Below are positions 15,656 to 23,276 of a stretch of 36,988 nt of DNA, piece by piece. The position numbers were made by a program, and so were the translations under genes. Numbering within the stretch: position 1 is the stretch's first letter; each line of letters opens with the position of its first letter. Under the pieces are notes generated by a model. That model had not been told where the DNA came from. It searched no databases and worked only from the letters and a program-made list of their open reading frames with translations. The DNA comes from Actinomadura montaniterrae (lineage in GTDB: Bacteria; Actinomycetota; Actinomycetes; Streptosporangiales; Streptosporangiaceae), in contig NZ_WBMR01000085.1 of NCBI RefSeq assembly GCF_008923365.1, positions 1 through 36,988 of the forward strand, given 5' to 3'.

Positions 15656-17209
15656 ATGTACTCCTCAGCCCGCAAATGGGGCACGTTCGCGATCTGCTGC
15701 CTCCTCGCCATCGTGCCGAACATCGACCTGACCGCGCTCAACCAGGCCATCCCCCACCTGAGCGCCGACCTGCACCCGTCCGCCACCCAGATCCTGTGGA
15801 TCGCCGACGCCTACGGGTTCGCGCTCGCCGGCCTGCTGATCACCATGGGCGGGATCGGCGACCGGATCGGGCACAAGAAGCTGCTGCTCACGGGCACCGC
15901 GCTGTTCGCCGTCGCGTCCACCGTCACCGCGTACGCGCCGAGCGCCGAGCTGCTGATCGCGGCGCGGGCACTGCTCGGCGTCGCCGGCGCGACCCTGATG
16001 CCGTCCGGGCTGTCGCTGATCCGCCGGGTCTTCAGCGACCCGAAGGAGCGGACGATGGCGATCGGCATCTTCAGCGGCATCGGCGGCCTCGCGGTCGGCC
16101 TCGGCCCGGTCATCGGCGGCGCGCTGCTGGACCACTTCTGGTGGGGCTCGGTCTTCCTGATCAATGTGCCGATCATGGTCGTGGCGTTCGCCGCCGGGGC
16201 GCTCGTGCTGCCCGAGACGCGCACCGCGGTGACCGGACGGCTGGACCTGGTGAGCGTGCCGCTGTCGATCGCCGGCGTCCTCGGCCTGGTGTACGCGGTC
16301 AAGGAGGCGGCGGCGCACGGCGTGGACGAGCCCCGGGTGGCCGTCGCCGCGGTGATCGGCGCCGTCGCGCTCGCCGCGTTCTGGATCCGGCAGACCCGGA
16401 TCGCCGAGCCGCTGATCGACGTCCGGCTGTTCCGCCGCGCCGCGTTCTCCGGCTCCGTCGGCACCAACATGTTCGCGATGTTCGCCCTGGTCGCCCAGTC
16501 GCTGATCTTCTCGCTGTTCTTTCAGCTGGCGCTCGGCTGGTCGCCGCTGAAGGCGGGCCTCGCCGGGCTGCCCGGCGCCGCCGGCGCCATGGTCGGCGGC
16601 GCCGCCCTCGCCCCGCCGCTGATCAACGCCCTCGGCCGCGCCCGGGTCGTCGCGATCGGCATGCTGGTCTCCGCCTGCGGGTTCTCCCTCTTCGTCACCG
16701 TCGGCCTGGACACCTCCTACTGGGTGATGCTGGCGGGGATGCTGTGCTCCGGCATCGGGATGGGGATGGCCCTGACCACCACCGCCGACACCGTCCTCGC
16801 GTCCGTCCCGAAGGACCGCTCCGGCGCCGCGTCCGCGATCTCCGAGACGGCGACCGAGCTGGGCGGCGCGCTCGGCATGGCGATCCTCGGCAGCGTCCTG
16901 AACGCCGTCTACCGCGACGCCCTGCACGTGCCGGCGAACGTCCCCGCCCCGGCCGCGTCCGCGGCCCGCGACTCCCTCGCCGGCGCCTTCGAGGCCGCCT
17001 CCTCCCTGCCCGCCAAGGTCGCCGGCCCGTTCCTCGGCGCCGCCCGCGACGCCTTCGTGGACGGCATGCACGGCGCCCTGCTCTGCAGCGCGGGCCTCGC
17101 CGCCCTGGTCGCGGTCTTCGCCCTGGTCACCCTCCGCTCCGTCCCCAAGGTCATCCCCGACACCACCGACGAGACCCCCGACGAAACCCCCGTCCCCACC
17201 CCCCGATGA
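15656..17209 (+). CDS. MFS drug exporter, DHA2 family (14 TM, SmvA/EmrB-like)
   Basis: 517 residues from ATG 15656; no Shine-Dalgarno is visible, so a leaderless transcript is possible. About 14 membrane segments. The motifs are those of DHA2 exporters: NIDLTALNQAIPHLSADL in helix 1, ILWIADAYGFALAG in helix 2, GDRIGHKKLLL in the loop 2-3 motif, and GLGPVIGGALLDHFWWG in motif C. The SAISETATELGGALGMAI block in helix 11 matches methyl-viologen/quaternary-ammonium exporters (SmvA-like). It should pump cationic drugs or a secondary metabolite out by proton antiport. The C-terminal tail is Pro/Thr-rich (TTDETPDETPVPTPR). A strong hairpin at 17224-17250 follows. Confidence 0.88.
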   Translation: MYSSARKWGTFAICCLLAIVPNIDLTALNQAIPHLSADLHPSATQILWIADAYGFALAGLLITMGGIGDRIGHKKLLLTGTALFAVASTVTAYAPSAELLIAARALLGVAGATLMPSGLSLIRRVFSDPKERTMAIGIFSGIGGLAVGLGPVIGGALLDHFWWGSVFLINVPIMVVAFAAGALVLPETRTAVTGRLDLVSVPLSIAGVLGLVYAVKEAAAHGVDEPRVAVAAVIGAVALAAFWIRQTRIAEPLIDVRLFRRAAFSGSVGTNMFAMFALVAQSLIFSLFFQLALGWSPLKAGLAGLPGAAGAMVGGAALAPPLINALGRARVVAIGMLVSACGFSLFVTVGLDTSYWVMLAGMLCSGIGMGMALTTTADTVLASVPKDRSGAASAISETATELGGALGMAILGSVLNAVYRDALHVPANVPAPAASAARDSLAGAFEAASSLPAKVAGPFLGAARDAFVDGMHGALLCSAGLAALVAVFALVTLRSVPKVIPDTTDETPDETPVPTPR

Positions 17210-17223
17210 CCCGCCCGCCCCAC

Positions 17224-17250
17224 GCCCGGCCTCTGGACCAGGGGCCGGGC
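17224..17250 (+). terminator. Rho-independent-like hairpin after the DHA2 exporter
   Basis: Thirteen-base arms, GCCCGGCCTCTGG and CCAGGGGCCGGGC, surround a single central A and pair perfectly apart from one G-U wobble. The hairpin begins 14 bases after the exporter stop and ends 8 bases before the -35 box of the next promoter. There is no long T run, as is usual in high-GC actinomycetes. Confidence 0.65.
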
Positions 17251-17258
17251 ATCGGCAT

Positions 17259-17287
17259 TTGGAAAAGTGATATCACTTTGCTATGTT
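17259..17287 (+). promoter_or_regulatory. Sigma70-like promoter of the SPFH operon
   Basis: TTGGAA at 17259-17264 (-35) and TATGTT at 17282-17287 (-10) are separated by 17 bases. The spacer is almost filled by a perfect palindrome. Transcription would start near 17294, about 22 bases before the ATG at 17316. The ATG at 17283 falls inside the -10 box, which argues against it as the start codon. Confidence 0.6.
17264..17279. promoter_or_regulatory. Perfect 16-bp palindromic operator AAAGTGATATCACTTT
   Basis: The two 8-base halves are exact inverted copies and sit between the -35 and -10 boxes of the SPFH operon, where a bound dimer would block RNA polymerase. It stands out as A+T-rich in a GC-rich setting. 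The second gene of the operon encodes a ribbon-helix-helix DNA-binding protein, a family that often binds short palindromes and autoregulates, so that protein is a natural candidate. A distal GntR- or other-family repressor is also possible. Confidence 0.6.
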
Positions 17288-17315
17288 GGTGATAACCGAG
17301 GAAGGGGTGGCCGGG

Positions 17316-18227
17316 ATGGTGGACGGGACGGCGCAGGTGGAGATGCCGCGGCCGCGGGTCGAGGAGCGGGCGGCGCGGGACCGGGGCGGGTGGCCGATGT
17401 TCGGGTTGGCCGTGGTGGTGGTGCTCGTGGGCATCGGCGCGCTCGTGGCCGGGCTGGCGGGTGACGGCGCGGCGTCGGCCGCCGGGGTGGCGGCCGGGAT
17501 CGTGCTGATCATCGCCGGGTTGGTGATCGCGCTGGGGCTGACGCCGGTCGCGCCGGGCGAGGCGCGGGTGCTGCAGCTGCTCGGACGGTACAAGGGGACG
17601 GTCCGCGAGGACGGGCTGCGGTGGGTGAACCCGCTGACGGACCGGCGGAAGGTGTCGACGCGGATCCGCAACCACGAGACCGGGCTGGCGAAGGTCAACG
17701 ACCTGGACGGCAACCCGATCGAGATCTCGGCGGTGGTCGTCTGGCAGGTGCGCGACACGGCGCGGGCGGTGTTCGAGGTGGACGACTTCGTCGAGTTCGT
17801 GGCGTTCCAGACCGAGGCGGCCGTCCGGCACATCGCGGGCAGCTTCCCCTACGACGCGGCCGAGCGGACGTCGCTGCGCGACAATGCGGACGAGATCACC
17901 GGGCAGCTGTCGGACGAGCTGCGGCAGCGGGTCGCCTCGGCGGGCGTGGACATCGTGGAGTCGCGGATCACGCGGCTGGCGTACGCGCCGGAGATCGCGC
18001 AGGCGATGCTGCGCCGGCAGCAGGCGGGCGCGGTCGTCGCGGCGCGGGAGCGGATCGTCGACGGGGCGGTCGGCATGGTGCAGCGGGCGCTGGACCGGCT
18101 GGACGAGGAGGACGTCGTGGACCTGGACGAGGAGCGCAAGGCGGCGATGGTCAGCAACCTGCTGGTCGTGCTGTGCGCCGACCGGGACGCGCAGCCGGTG
18201 GTGAACACCGGCACGCTCTACCAGTGA
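17316..18227 (+). CDS. SPFH/Band 7 domain membrane protein
   Basis: 303 residues from ATG 17316, with GGAAGGGG eight bases upstream. Two hydrophobic segments lie near the N-terminus (GLAVVVVLVGIGALVAGL and AGIVLIIAGLVIALGL). The SPFH domain starts at VAPGEARVLQLLGRYKG, with VREDGLRWVNPLTDRRKVST, the core NDLDGNPIEISAVVVWQVRD, and the later IVESRITRLAYAPEIAQAML block. SPFH proteins form oligomeric membrane scaffolds related to flotillin and prohibitin. It is the first gene of a three-gene unit; its stop is 9 bases before the RHH gene start. It is probably controlled through the palindrome at 17264-17279. Its specific role is unknown. Confidence 0.88.
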   Translation: MVDGTAQVEMPRPRVEERAARDRGGWPMFGLAVVVVLVGIGALVAGLAGDGAASAAGVAAGIVLIIAGLVIALGLTPVAPGEARVLQLLGRYKGTVREDGLRWVNPLTDRRKVSTRIRNHETGLAKVNDLDGNPIEISAVVVWQVRDTARAVFEVDDFVEFVAFQTEAAVRHIAGSFPYDAAERTSLRDNADEITGQLSDELRQRVASAGVDIVESRITRLAYAPEIAQAMLRRQQAGAVVAARERIVDGAVGMVQRALDRLDEEDVVDLDEERKAAMVSNLLVVLCADRDAQPVVNTGTLYQ

Positions 18228-18236
18228 CCGCGAGCA

Positions 18237-18524
18237 GTGGCCACGGAGCGCAAGAAGATCCTGCTGCGGCTCGACCCGGCCGTGCACGACGCGCTGGCGC
18301 GCTGGGCCGGGGACGAGCTGCGCAGCACCAACGCCCAGATCGAGTTCCTGCTGCGGCAGGCGCTGGCCGACGCCGGGCGGATGCCGGGGTCGGCGGGGCG
18401 GATGCGGCGGCCGGGCCGGCCGCGCAAGGCGCCCGACGGGCGGTCGGCCCCGGAGGACGGGGCTTCCAACGGGCAGGGGGCACCGGGCGAGCGCGGCTCG
18501 CGGCCGGGGGCGAACGAGGAGTAG
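18237..18524 (+). CDS. Ribbon-helix-helix (Arc-type) DNA-binding protein
   Basis: 95 residues from GTG 18237 (weak site GAGCA upstream). The RHH core is at residues 5-45: KKILLRLDPAVHDALARWAG, DELRSTNAQIEFLLRQALAD. It combines one beta strand (ILLRL) that would enter the DNA groove with two helices, as in Arc/MetJ repressors. The second half is basic, then Gly/Pro/Ser-rich (RMRRPGRPRKAPDG) and probably disordered, including an AT-hook-like GRPRK. It lies between the SPFH gene and the GPP34 gene. No toxin is next to it. It may autoregulate the operon via the promoter palindrome; this is inference. Confidence 0.82.
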   Translation: MATERKKILLRLDPAVHDALARWAGDELRSTNAQIEFLLRQALADAGRMPGSAGRMRRPGRPRKAPDGRSAPEDGASNGQGAPGERGSRPGANEE

Positions 18525-18526
18525 CG

Positions 18527-19153
18527 ATGGTCGAGGTTCCGGAGACGCTGCCGGCGAGGATGTACCTGCTGGCCTACGACCTGCGGAAGCAGCGGATGAC
18601 GGCGCGGGGCTCGCGGCTCGGGTACGTGCTGCGGGGGGCGGCGCTGACCGAGCTGTTCCTGGACGGGCGGCTGGAGGAGCAGCGGGGCCGGCCGGTGCCG
18701 GGCACGCCCGGCGAGGACCCGTACGGGCTGCTGGGGCAGATCGCGGGGTCGCGGCCGCGGCCCTGGCACCACTGGGTGCGCCGGGAGGCCCGGTCCACGG
18801 TCCGGGCGGTGCGCGAGGAGCTGGAGAGAGGCCACTGGATCCGGGTGCGGGAGCGCCGGGTGCTGGGCCTGTTCCCGGCCGAGGAGATCACCGTGCGGGA
18901 CCCGCGGGTGGTGAAGGAGCTGTGGGGCGGGGCGTCGTCGGCGCTGCGGGGCCGTCCGGTGGCGCACGTGAACAGCTACGACGCGGCGGCGGTGGCGCTG
19001 GCGGCGGCGGGCGAGCTGGCGTCGGTGCTGCCGGGGTCCGAGCGGCGGCGGCACAAGCGGCGGATCGCGGAGCTGACGGCGCGGTCGGGCCCGGCGGCGC
19101 CGGCGGTGCGCAAGGTCATCCGCGCGCAGCGGGCCGCGATGGCGTCGAGCTGA
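18527..19153 (+). CDS. GPP34 (GOLPH3/Vps74-like) phosphoprotein-domain protein
   Basis: 208 residues from ATG 18527; the ribosome site GAGGAG lies in the end of the RHH gene, only 2 bases before this start. The fold signature is visible: LPARMYLLAYDLRKQRMTAR, GYVLRGAALTELFLDGRL, WVRREARSTVRAVREEL, and VALAAAGELASVL near the end. Eukaryotic GOLPH3 binds phosphatidylinositol-4-phosphate and retains Golgi enzymes; the bacterial proteins are common in actinomycetes and of unknown role. Coupling to a membrane scaffold (SPFH) suggests a membrane-associated function. The 3' end meets the convergent Ohr gene. Confidence 0.85.
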   Translation: MVEVPETLPARMYLLAYDLRKQRMTARGSRLGYVLRGAALTELFLDGRLEEQRGRPVPGTPGEDPYGLLGQIAGSRPRPWHHWVRREARSTVRAVREELERGHWIRVRERRVLGLFPAEEITVRDPRVVKELWGGASSALRGRPVAHVNSYDAAAVALAAAGELASVLPGSERRRHKRRIAELTARSGPAAPAVRKVIRAQRAAMASS

Positions 19154-19201
19154 CCGGCGCCGGCCTGTGGCGTGCCGCCCCCCCCCGGGCGGCGCGCCCC
19201 A

Positions 19202-19618
19202 GGCCGCGGGTCCTTCGATGACGAGGTCGACGGGGATGTTGCCGCGGGTGGCATTGGAGTAGGGGCAGACCTGGTGGGCCTGCTCGACGAGCTCGCGGCC
19301 GTTCTCCAGGCCGTCGGGGAGCTCGACGCGCAGGACGACGCTGAGGCCGAAGCCCTTCTCGACGCTGCCGCCGATGCCGACCTCTGCGGTGACGGAGACG
19401 TCGCGGACGTCGGTGCGGGTGGCGCGGGCGACGGCGCCGAGGGCGCTGGCGAAGCAGGCGGCGTAGCCGGCGGCGAACAGCTGCTCGGGGTTGGTGCCGT
19501 CGCCGCTGCCGCCCATCTCGCGGGGCGGGGCGAGGGCGAGGTCGAGGCGGCCGTCGGAGCTGACGGCGCGCCCGTCGCGGCCGTTGGCGGTGGCGACGGC
19601 GGTGTAGTGGACGTCCAT
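19202..19618 (-). CDS. ohr: Organic hydroperoxide resistance protein Ohr (3' end unresolved)
   Basis: ATG 19618 with AAGGGA about six bases upstream. The 139 residues given cover a complete OsmC/Ohr domain: GRDGRAVSSDGRLDLALAPP, NPEQLFAAGYAACFASAL with the peroxidatic Cys55, and QVCPYSNATRGNIPVDL with the resolving Cys118. Ohr reduces organic peroxides with a lipoyl- or thiol-linked partner. After EGPAA no stop follows in this frame; it reads on through a run of nine C (19178-19186) and stays open to 18218 across the opposite gene. A one-base length error or real slippage would give an end at 19116 or 18976. I give only the part that is clearly Ohr. A possible operator lies upstream. Confidence 0.8.
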
Positions 19619-19643
19619 GCCGGTCCCTTCGATCGATTGCACC

Positions 19644-19655
19644 CAATTCAATTTG
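19644..19655. promoter_or_regulatory. A+T-rich partial palindrome upstream of ohr
   Basis: CAATTCAATTTG contains AATT-C-AATT, a 9-base odd palindrome, 26 bases upstream of the ohr start. OhrR (MarR family) operators in actinomycetes are A+T-rich dyads of this general kind. No ohrR gene is in the window, so the regulator is unknown. Confidence 0.35.
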
Positions 19656-19762
19656 ACGCAGCTAAAGAGGGTCCAGTGCGGAGACCTACAAACTTCCAAG
19701 GGTCGAACTTGTAACGGCCCACCACCGCCGGGGCGGGCGCGGGCGCCATAGCGTTCTCGGAC

Positions 19763-20452
19763 ATGGACCCAGAACGCGTTGTCTATCCCCTGATGAAGTA
19801 CGTCGTTCTCGGACCCGCGATGCGGGTGGCCTTCCTCCCCCGGGTGAGCGGCCTGCGGAACGTCCCGCGGACGGGGCCGGTGATCCTCGCGGCCAACCAC
19901 CTGGCGTTCATCGACTCGTTCGTGCTGCCGCTGATCGTGCCCCGCCGGGTCCACTTCCTGGGCAAGCACGAGTACTTCACCGGGACGGGCGTGAAGGGCC
20001 AGGCCACCGCGACGTTCTTCCGCGGCGTCGGCGCGATCGCGGTGGACCGCTCGGGCGGGCGGGCCGCGCTCGACGCGCTCGACACCTGCGCGGCCGTGCT
20101 GGAGCGCGGCGACGTCTTCGCGATCCACCCCGAGGGCACCCGGTCGCCGGACGGGCGGCTCTACCGGGGCCGGACGGGCGTGGCGCGGCTGGCGATGCGC
20201 ACCGGCGCGCCGGTCGTCCCGGTGGCGATCAAGGGCACCGACCGGGTGCAGCCGCGCGGGCAGGTCGTCCCGAAGCCGGGCCGGATCGAGGTGCGGATCG
20301 GCGCGCCGATGCGGTTCGCGGGGCGCGACGAGGGGATGCCGCGCGGCAAGGTCGCCCGGGTCGTCACCGACGAGATCATGGACGCGATCCAGCACCTGTC
20401 GGGCCAGGAGTACGTGGACGACTACGCGCCGCGCCCCGCCGACACCCCCTGA
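19763..20452 (+). CDS. 1-acyl-sn-glycerol-3-phosphate acyltransferase family (PlsC-like)
   Basis: 229 residues from ATG 19763; possibly leaderless (no clear ribosome site; TAGCGT near 19750 might be a -10 box). The acyltransferase motifs are intact: block I NHLAFID (H46 and D51, H-x4-D), block II around FFRGVGAIAVDRS, block III HPEGTRSPDG (E124, G125), and block IV APVVPVAIKGT. It transfers an acyl chain to lysophosphatidate or a related lipid at the membrane. The length and lack of extra domains fit the short actinobacterial group. It is divergent from ohr. Confidence 0.92.
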   Translation: MDPERVVYPLMKYVVLGPAMRVAFLPRVSGLRNVPRTGPVILAANHLAFIDSFVLPLIVPRRVHFLGKHEYFTGTGVKGQATATFFRGVGAIAVDRSGGRAALDALDTCAAVLERGDVFAIHPEGTRSPDGRLYRGRTGVARLAMRTGAPVVPVAIKGTDRVQPRGQVVPKPGRIEVRIGAPMRFAGRDEGMPRGKVARVVTDEIMDAIQHLSGQEYVDDYAPRPADTP

Positions 20453-20468
20453 AAAACCGGTCGTGGCG

Positions 20469-20484
20469 CCGGCGCGGGCGCCGG
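20469..20484 (+). terminator. Short GC hairpin between plsC-like and exonuclease genes
   Basis: CCGGCG and CGCCGG flank a CGGG loop, 17 bases after the acyltransferase stop and 15 bases before the next ATG. It could weaken transcription or hide the ribosome site of the exonuclease gene. The stem is short and has no T run. Confidence 0.3.
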
Positions 20485-20498
20485 TACGGTCCCGGTCC

Positions 20499-21074
20499 AT
20501 GGACGAGCGGTTCGGACGGTACCTCAACGTCGTCGACGTCGAGGCGACGTGCTGGGAGCACAAGGCGCCCGGGCAGGTGCACGAGATCATCGAGATCGGG
20601 CTGTGCGTCGTCGATCTGGAGGAGCGGCGGCGCGTCGCGAAGCACCGCGTCCTGGTGCGGCCGGAGCGGTCGGCGGTCAGCGCGTTCTGCACCGAGCTGA
20701 CCGGGCTGACGCAGGACGAGGTGGACGGCGGGATCCCCTTCGCCGAGGCGTGCGCGCTGCTGGAGCGCGAGCACCGGTCCCATTTCCGGGCGTGGGCGAG
20801 CTGGGGCGACTACGACCGCAAGCAGTTCGAGCGGCAGTGCGGCGGGGGCGTCCGGTACCCGTTCGGGCGGCGGCACACCAACGCCAAGGCCGCCTACTCC
20901 GCCGCGCACGCGCTGCCGCGCAGGCTGGGCATGGCGGGGGCGCTGCGGCACGCGGGGCTGCCGCTGGAGGGCCGGCACCACTCCGGGGCCGACGACGCGT
21001 GGAACATCGGCGCGCTCGTCCTCGACATCGTGGAACGCGGCGCCTGGCCGGACGGCGCCGGCGGACGGGCGTGA
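20499..21074 (+). CDS. DEDDh 3'-5' exonuclease (ERI-1/KapD-like)
   Basis: 191 residues from ATG 20499 (an upstream GTG at 20463 adds 12 unmatched residues). The four acidic residues and His of the DEDDh family are present: D13 and E15 in VVDVEATCW, D104 in SWGDYDRKQF, and H161/D165 in HHSGADDAWN. The EATCWE and WGDYDRKQF motifs are typical of the Eri1/KapD-like group, which trims RNA or DNA 3' ends with two metal ions. Substrate unknown. No neighbour suggests a pathway. Confidence 0.9.
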   Translation: MDERFGRYLNVVDVEATCWEHKAPGQVHEIIEIGLCVVDLEERRRVAKHRVLVRPERSAVSAFCTELTGLTQDEVDGGIPFAEACALLEREHRSHFRAWASWGDYDRKQFERQCGGGVRYPFGRRHTNAKAAYSAAHALPRRLGMAGALRHAGLPLEGRHHSGADDAWNIGALVLDIVERGAWPDGAGGRA

Positions 21075-21196
21075 CCGGCGGGGCCGCGGGGGCCGGTGGG
21101 GCGGCGGGCCGCTGAGGCGGGGGTCGGCGGGGGTTTGAGCGCGGGGCCCAGGGCACGTGTCAAGGAGACGGACGCCGGAGACGACGGAGACGCGAC

Positions 21197-21643
21197 ATGG
21201 ACATCAGCCTGGACCTCCTGCTCCCCCGGGAGACGGCGAGCGTCCCCGCGACGCGCAAGATCCTGGACGCGTCGCTGCAGGCCCTGGGCGTGGACGAGCA
21301 CATCCGGGACGACATCGAGGTCATGCTGACCGAGGCGTGCACGAACGTGATCAAGCACGCCCGGCACGGCGACGACTACACGGTGCGGGCAGCCATCCAC
21401 GACGAGCGCTGCGTGATCAAGGTGATCGACTCGGGCCGGGGGTTCGACGCCGAGCGGATCCCCGAGCCCGACCCGGTCTCCGAGGCCGGCCGCGGCCTGA
21501 TGATCATGCGGTCGCTGGCCGACGACGTGCGGTTCGACTCCTACCCGGAGGACGGGGCGCTCGTCGCGCTGGAGAAGCACCTCGACTACGCCGCCGGCAG
21601 CATCGGCGGCCGGCTCGCCGACACCCGCTCCCCGCAGAGCTGA
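21197..21643 (+). CDS. RsbW-like ATP-binding anti-sigma-type protein
   Basis: 148 residues from ATG 21197, with GGAGACG upstream. GHKL motifs: N-box TEACTNVIKHA (E46, N50), G1 box DSGRGFD (D78), and G2 box AGRGLMIMRSLADDV (98-112). The last 25 residues are a flexible tail. Unlike the protein at 4182-4607 this one closely follows the RsbW/SpoIIAB pattern and could act as a kinase on an anti-anti-sigma factor. No sigma factor or STAS gene is adjacent. The gene stands alone and converges on the MFS gene. Confidence 0.88.
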   Translation: MDISLDLLLPRETASVPATRKILDASLQALGVDEHIRDDIEVMLTEACTNVIKHARHGDDYTVRAAIHDERCVIKVIDSGRGFDAERIPEPDPVSEAGRGLMIMRSLADDVRFDSYPEDGALVALEKHLDYAAGSIGGRLADTRSPQS

Positions 21644-21706
21644 GCGGAGCCGGCGGGCGCGGGACGCACGGCCCCGGCAGCGGCCCTGGCAGCGGCACAT
21701 CGGAGC

Positions 21707-21736
21707 GGCGGGCAGGCCGCAGGCGGCCCGCCCGCC
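21707..21736. terminator. Convergent terminator hairpin
   Basis: Thirteen-base arms GGCGGGCAGGCCG and CGGCCCGCCCGCC pair with one mismatch around a CAGG loop. It sits between the stops of two convergent genes (21643 and 21740), so it can serve both strands. Confidence 0.6.
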
Positions 21737-21739
21737 CCC

Positions 21740-23164
21740 TCACCGCTCGACCCGCAGCACGGCCACCGCGACCAGCAGCGCGGCGGCGGCGAACCCCGCG
21801 CCGGTCGCGAACGCGGCGTCCATGTCGTGCATGAGCGCGGCCGTGTCGGCGTGGCCCGAGCCGAAGACCGTCACCATGACCGCCGAGCCCAGCGACCCGC
21901 CCGACCACAGCATCGTCTGCGCGACCCCCGACGCGGCGCCGGAGTCGGCGGGGCCGACGCTGCCGAGGATCGTCGCGTTCAGCGGCATGATCGACAGGCC
22001 GCCGCCCGCGCCCATCAGCACGAACGGCCCGAGCACCCCGGCCGCGTACCCGTCGCCGGGCGAGAGCCGCGTCAGCCACAGCAGCCCGGCCAGCGCGCAC
22101 GCCATCCCGGCGATGACCAGGACGCGGGCGCCGAACCGCTGCAGCAGGCGCGGCGCGGCCCGGACCGTCGCGAACTGGAGCCCGACGAACGGCAGGAACG
22201 CCGCGCCGGCCTTGAGCGGCCCGTACCCGAGGACCTGCTGCAGGTACAGGGTGCAGAAGAAGAACGCGCCGAAGTTCGCCCCGACCAGCAGCAGCTGGCA
22301 CAGGTAGGACGCGGCGCGGTCGCGCCCGGTGAGCAGCCACAGCGGCATGATCGGCTGCGCCGTGCGCGCCTCGACGGCGACGAACGCGGCGAGCAGGACG
22401 GCGGCGGCGCCGAACGCGGCGAGCGCCCGCCCGTCGCCCCAGCCGTCCGAGCCGGCCCGGATCAGCGCGTAGACCAGCGCGGTCATGCCCGCGGTGGCCG
22501 TGACGGCGCCGGTCGCGTCGAAGCGTCCGGGGCGGCGGGCGGTCTCGGCGAGCACGCGCGGGGCGAGCAGCGCCAGCGCGACGCCGACCGGCACGTTGAC
22601 GAAGAAGACCAGCCGCCAGGACGCCGCCTCGGTGAGGACGCCGCCGACGAGCATGCCGGCGGCGGCGCCCGCGCCCGTCACGGCGGAGTAGACGCTGAGC
22701 GCGCGGACCCGGGCCTGGCCCTCGAAGTTGGTGGCGATCAGCGCCATCGCGCTCGGCGCGGCGACGGCGGCGGCGACGCCCTGCGCGGCGCGCGCGGCGA
22801 GCAGCCACCACCCCGCGTCGGCGAACCCGCCGAGCAGGGACGCGGCGGTGAACAGCGCGACGCCGGCGGTGAACGTGCGGCGGCGGCCGAACACGTCCCC
22901 GGCGCGCCCGCCGAGCAGCAGCAGGCCGCCGAATGCGAGCATGTAGGAGTTCTGGACCCAGGCGAGCCCCCCGGTCGACAGCCCGAGGCCCGCCCGGAGA
23001 TCGGGGAGCGCGATGGTGACGACGGAGGTGTCGAGGCCGATCATGAGCTGGCAGCCCACGATGACGGCGAGGACGACGCCTGGACGATGATGGACGCGGG
23101 GACCGGCCGGCGGAGCGGTGGGCTCCTCCGGCGCGGCCGTCCGCCCGTGCGGTGCGGCAGGCAC
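21740..23164 (-). CDS. MFS drug exporter, DHA2 (QacA/EmrB-like), next to a TetR regulator
   Basis: 474 residues from GTG 23164, with GGAGG six bases upstream. Fourteen membrane segments are likely. Typical motifs are QLMIGLDTSVVTIALPDLRA in helix 1, VQNSYMLAFGGLLLLGGRAG in helix 2, GRRRTFTAG in the loop, and the later SGAASGVAQTMLWSGG. A hydrophilic Pro/Ala-rich N-terminal tail (about 25 residues) precedes helix 1. It should export a hydrophobic cation or similar drug. It is divergent from the TetR gene with 112 bp between starts, the standard local-repressor layout. Confidence 0.9.
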   Translation of the reverse strand: MPAAPHGRTAAPEEPTAPPAGPRVHHRPGVVLAVIVGCQLMIGLDTSVVTIALPDLRAGLGLSTGGLAWVQNSYMLAFGGLLLLGGRAGDVFGRRRTFTAGVALFTAASLLGGFADAGWWLLAARAAQGVAAAVAAPSAMALIATNFEGQARVRALSVYSAVTGAGAAAGMLVGGVLTEAASWRLVFFVNVPVGVALALLAPRVLAETARRPGRFDATGAVTATAGMTALVYALIRAGSDGWGDGRALAAFGAAAVLLAAFVAVEARTAQPIMPLWLLTGRDRAASYLCQLLLVGANFGAFFFCTLYLQQVLGYGPLKAGAAFLPFVGLQFATVRAAPRLLQRFGARVLVIAGMACALAGLLWLTRLSPGDGYAAGVLGPFVLMGAGGGLSIMPLNATILGSVGPADSGAASGVAQTMLWSGGSLGSAVMVTVFGSGHADTAALMHDMDAAFATGAGFAAAALLVAVAVLRVER

Positions 23165-23242
23165 GGCGAACCTCCGGAACGGGAAATTAGGGAACGGCGA
23201 AGTACACTATGTGGGGAACGTACCACCGATCGGCACGAAAGA

Positions 23243-23256
23243 GAACGTTCGCGTTC
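23243..23256. promoter_or_regulatory. Candidate TetR operator in the MFS/TetR divergent region
   Basis: GAACG TTCG CGTTC forms an inverted repeat in the 112-bp region between the divergent genes; it also contains the 8-base palindrome GAACGTTC. It lies 21 bases upstream of the TetR start, a plausible place for autoregulation. A further short repeat could not be confirmed. Confidence 0.4.
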
Positions 23257-23276
23257 ACTATTTCTGGGAGCACGCG

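Noticed and set aside
17283..17315. Upstream ATG for the SPFH gene
   Set aside because: This ATG lies inside the proposed -10 box and has no ribosome site; ATG 17316 follows GGAAGGGG.
18218..19201. Continuation of the ohr frame across the opposite strand genes
   Set aside because: It is antisense to the GPP34 and RHH genes and reads as Arg/Pro/His-rich shadow sequence, typical of high-GC antisense frames.
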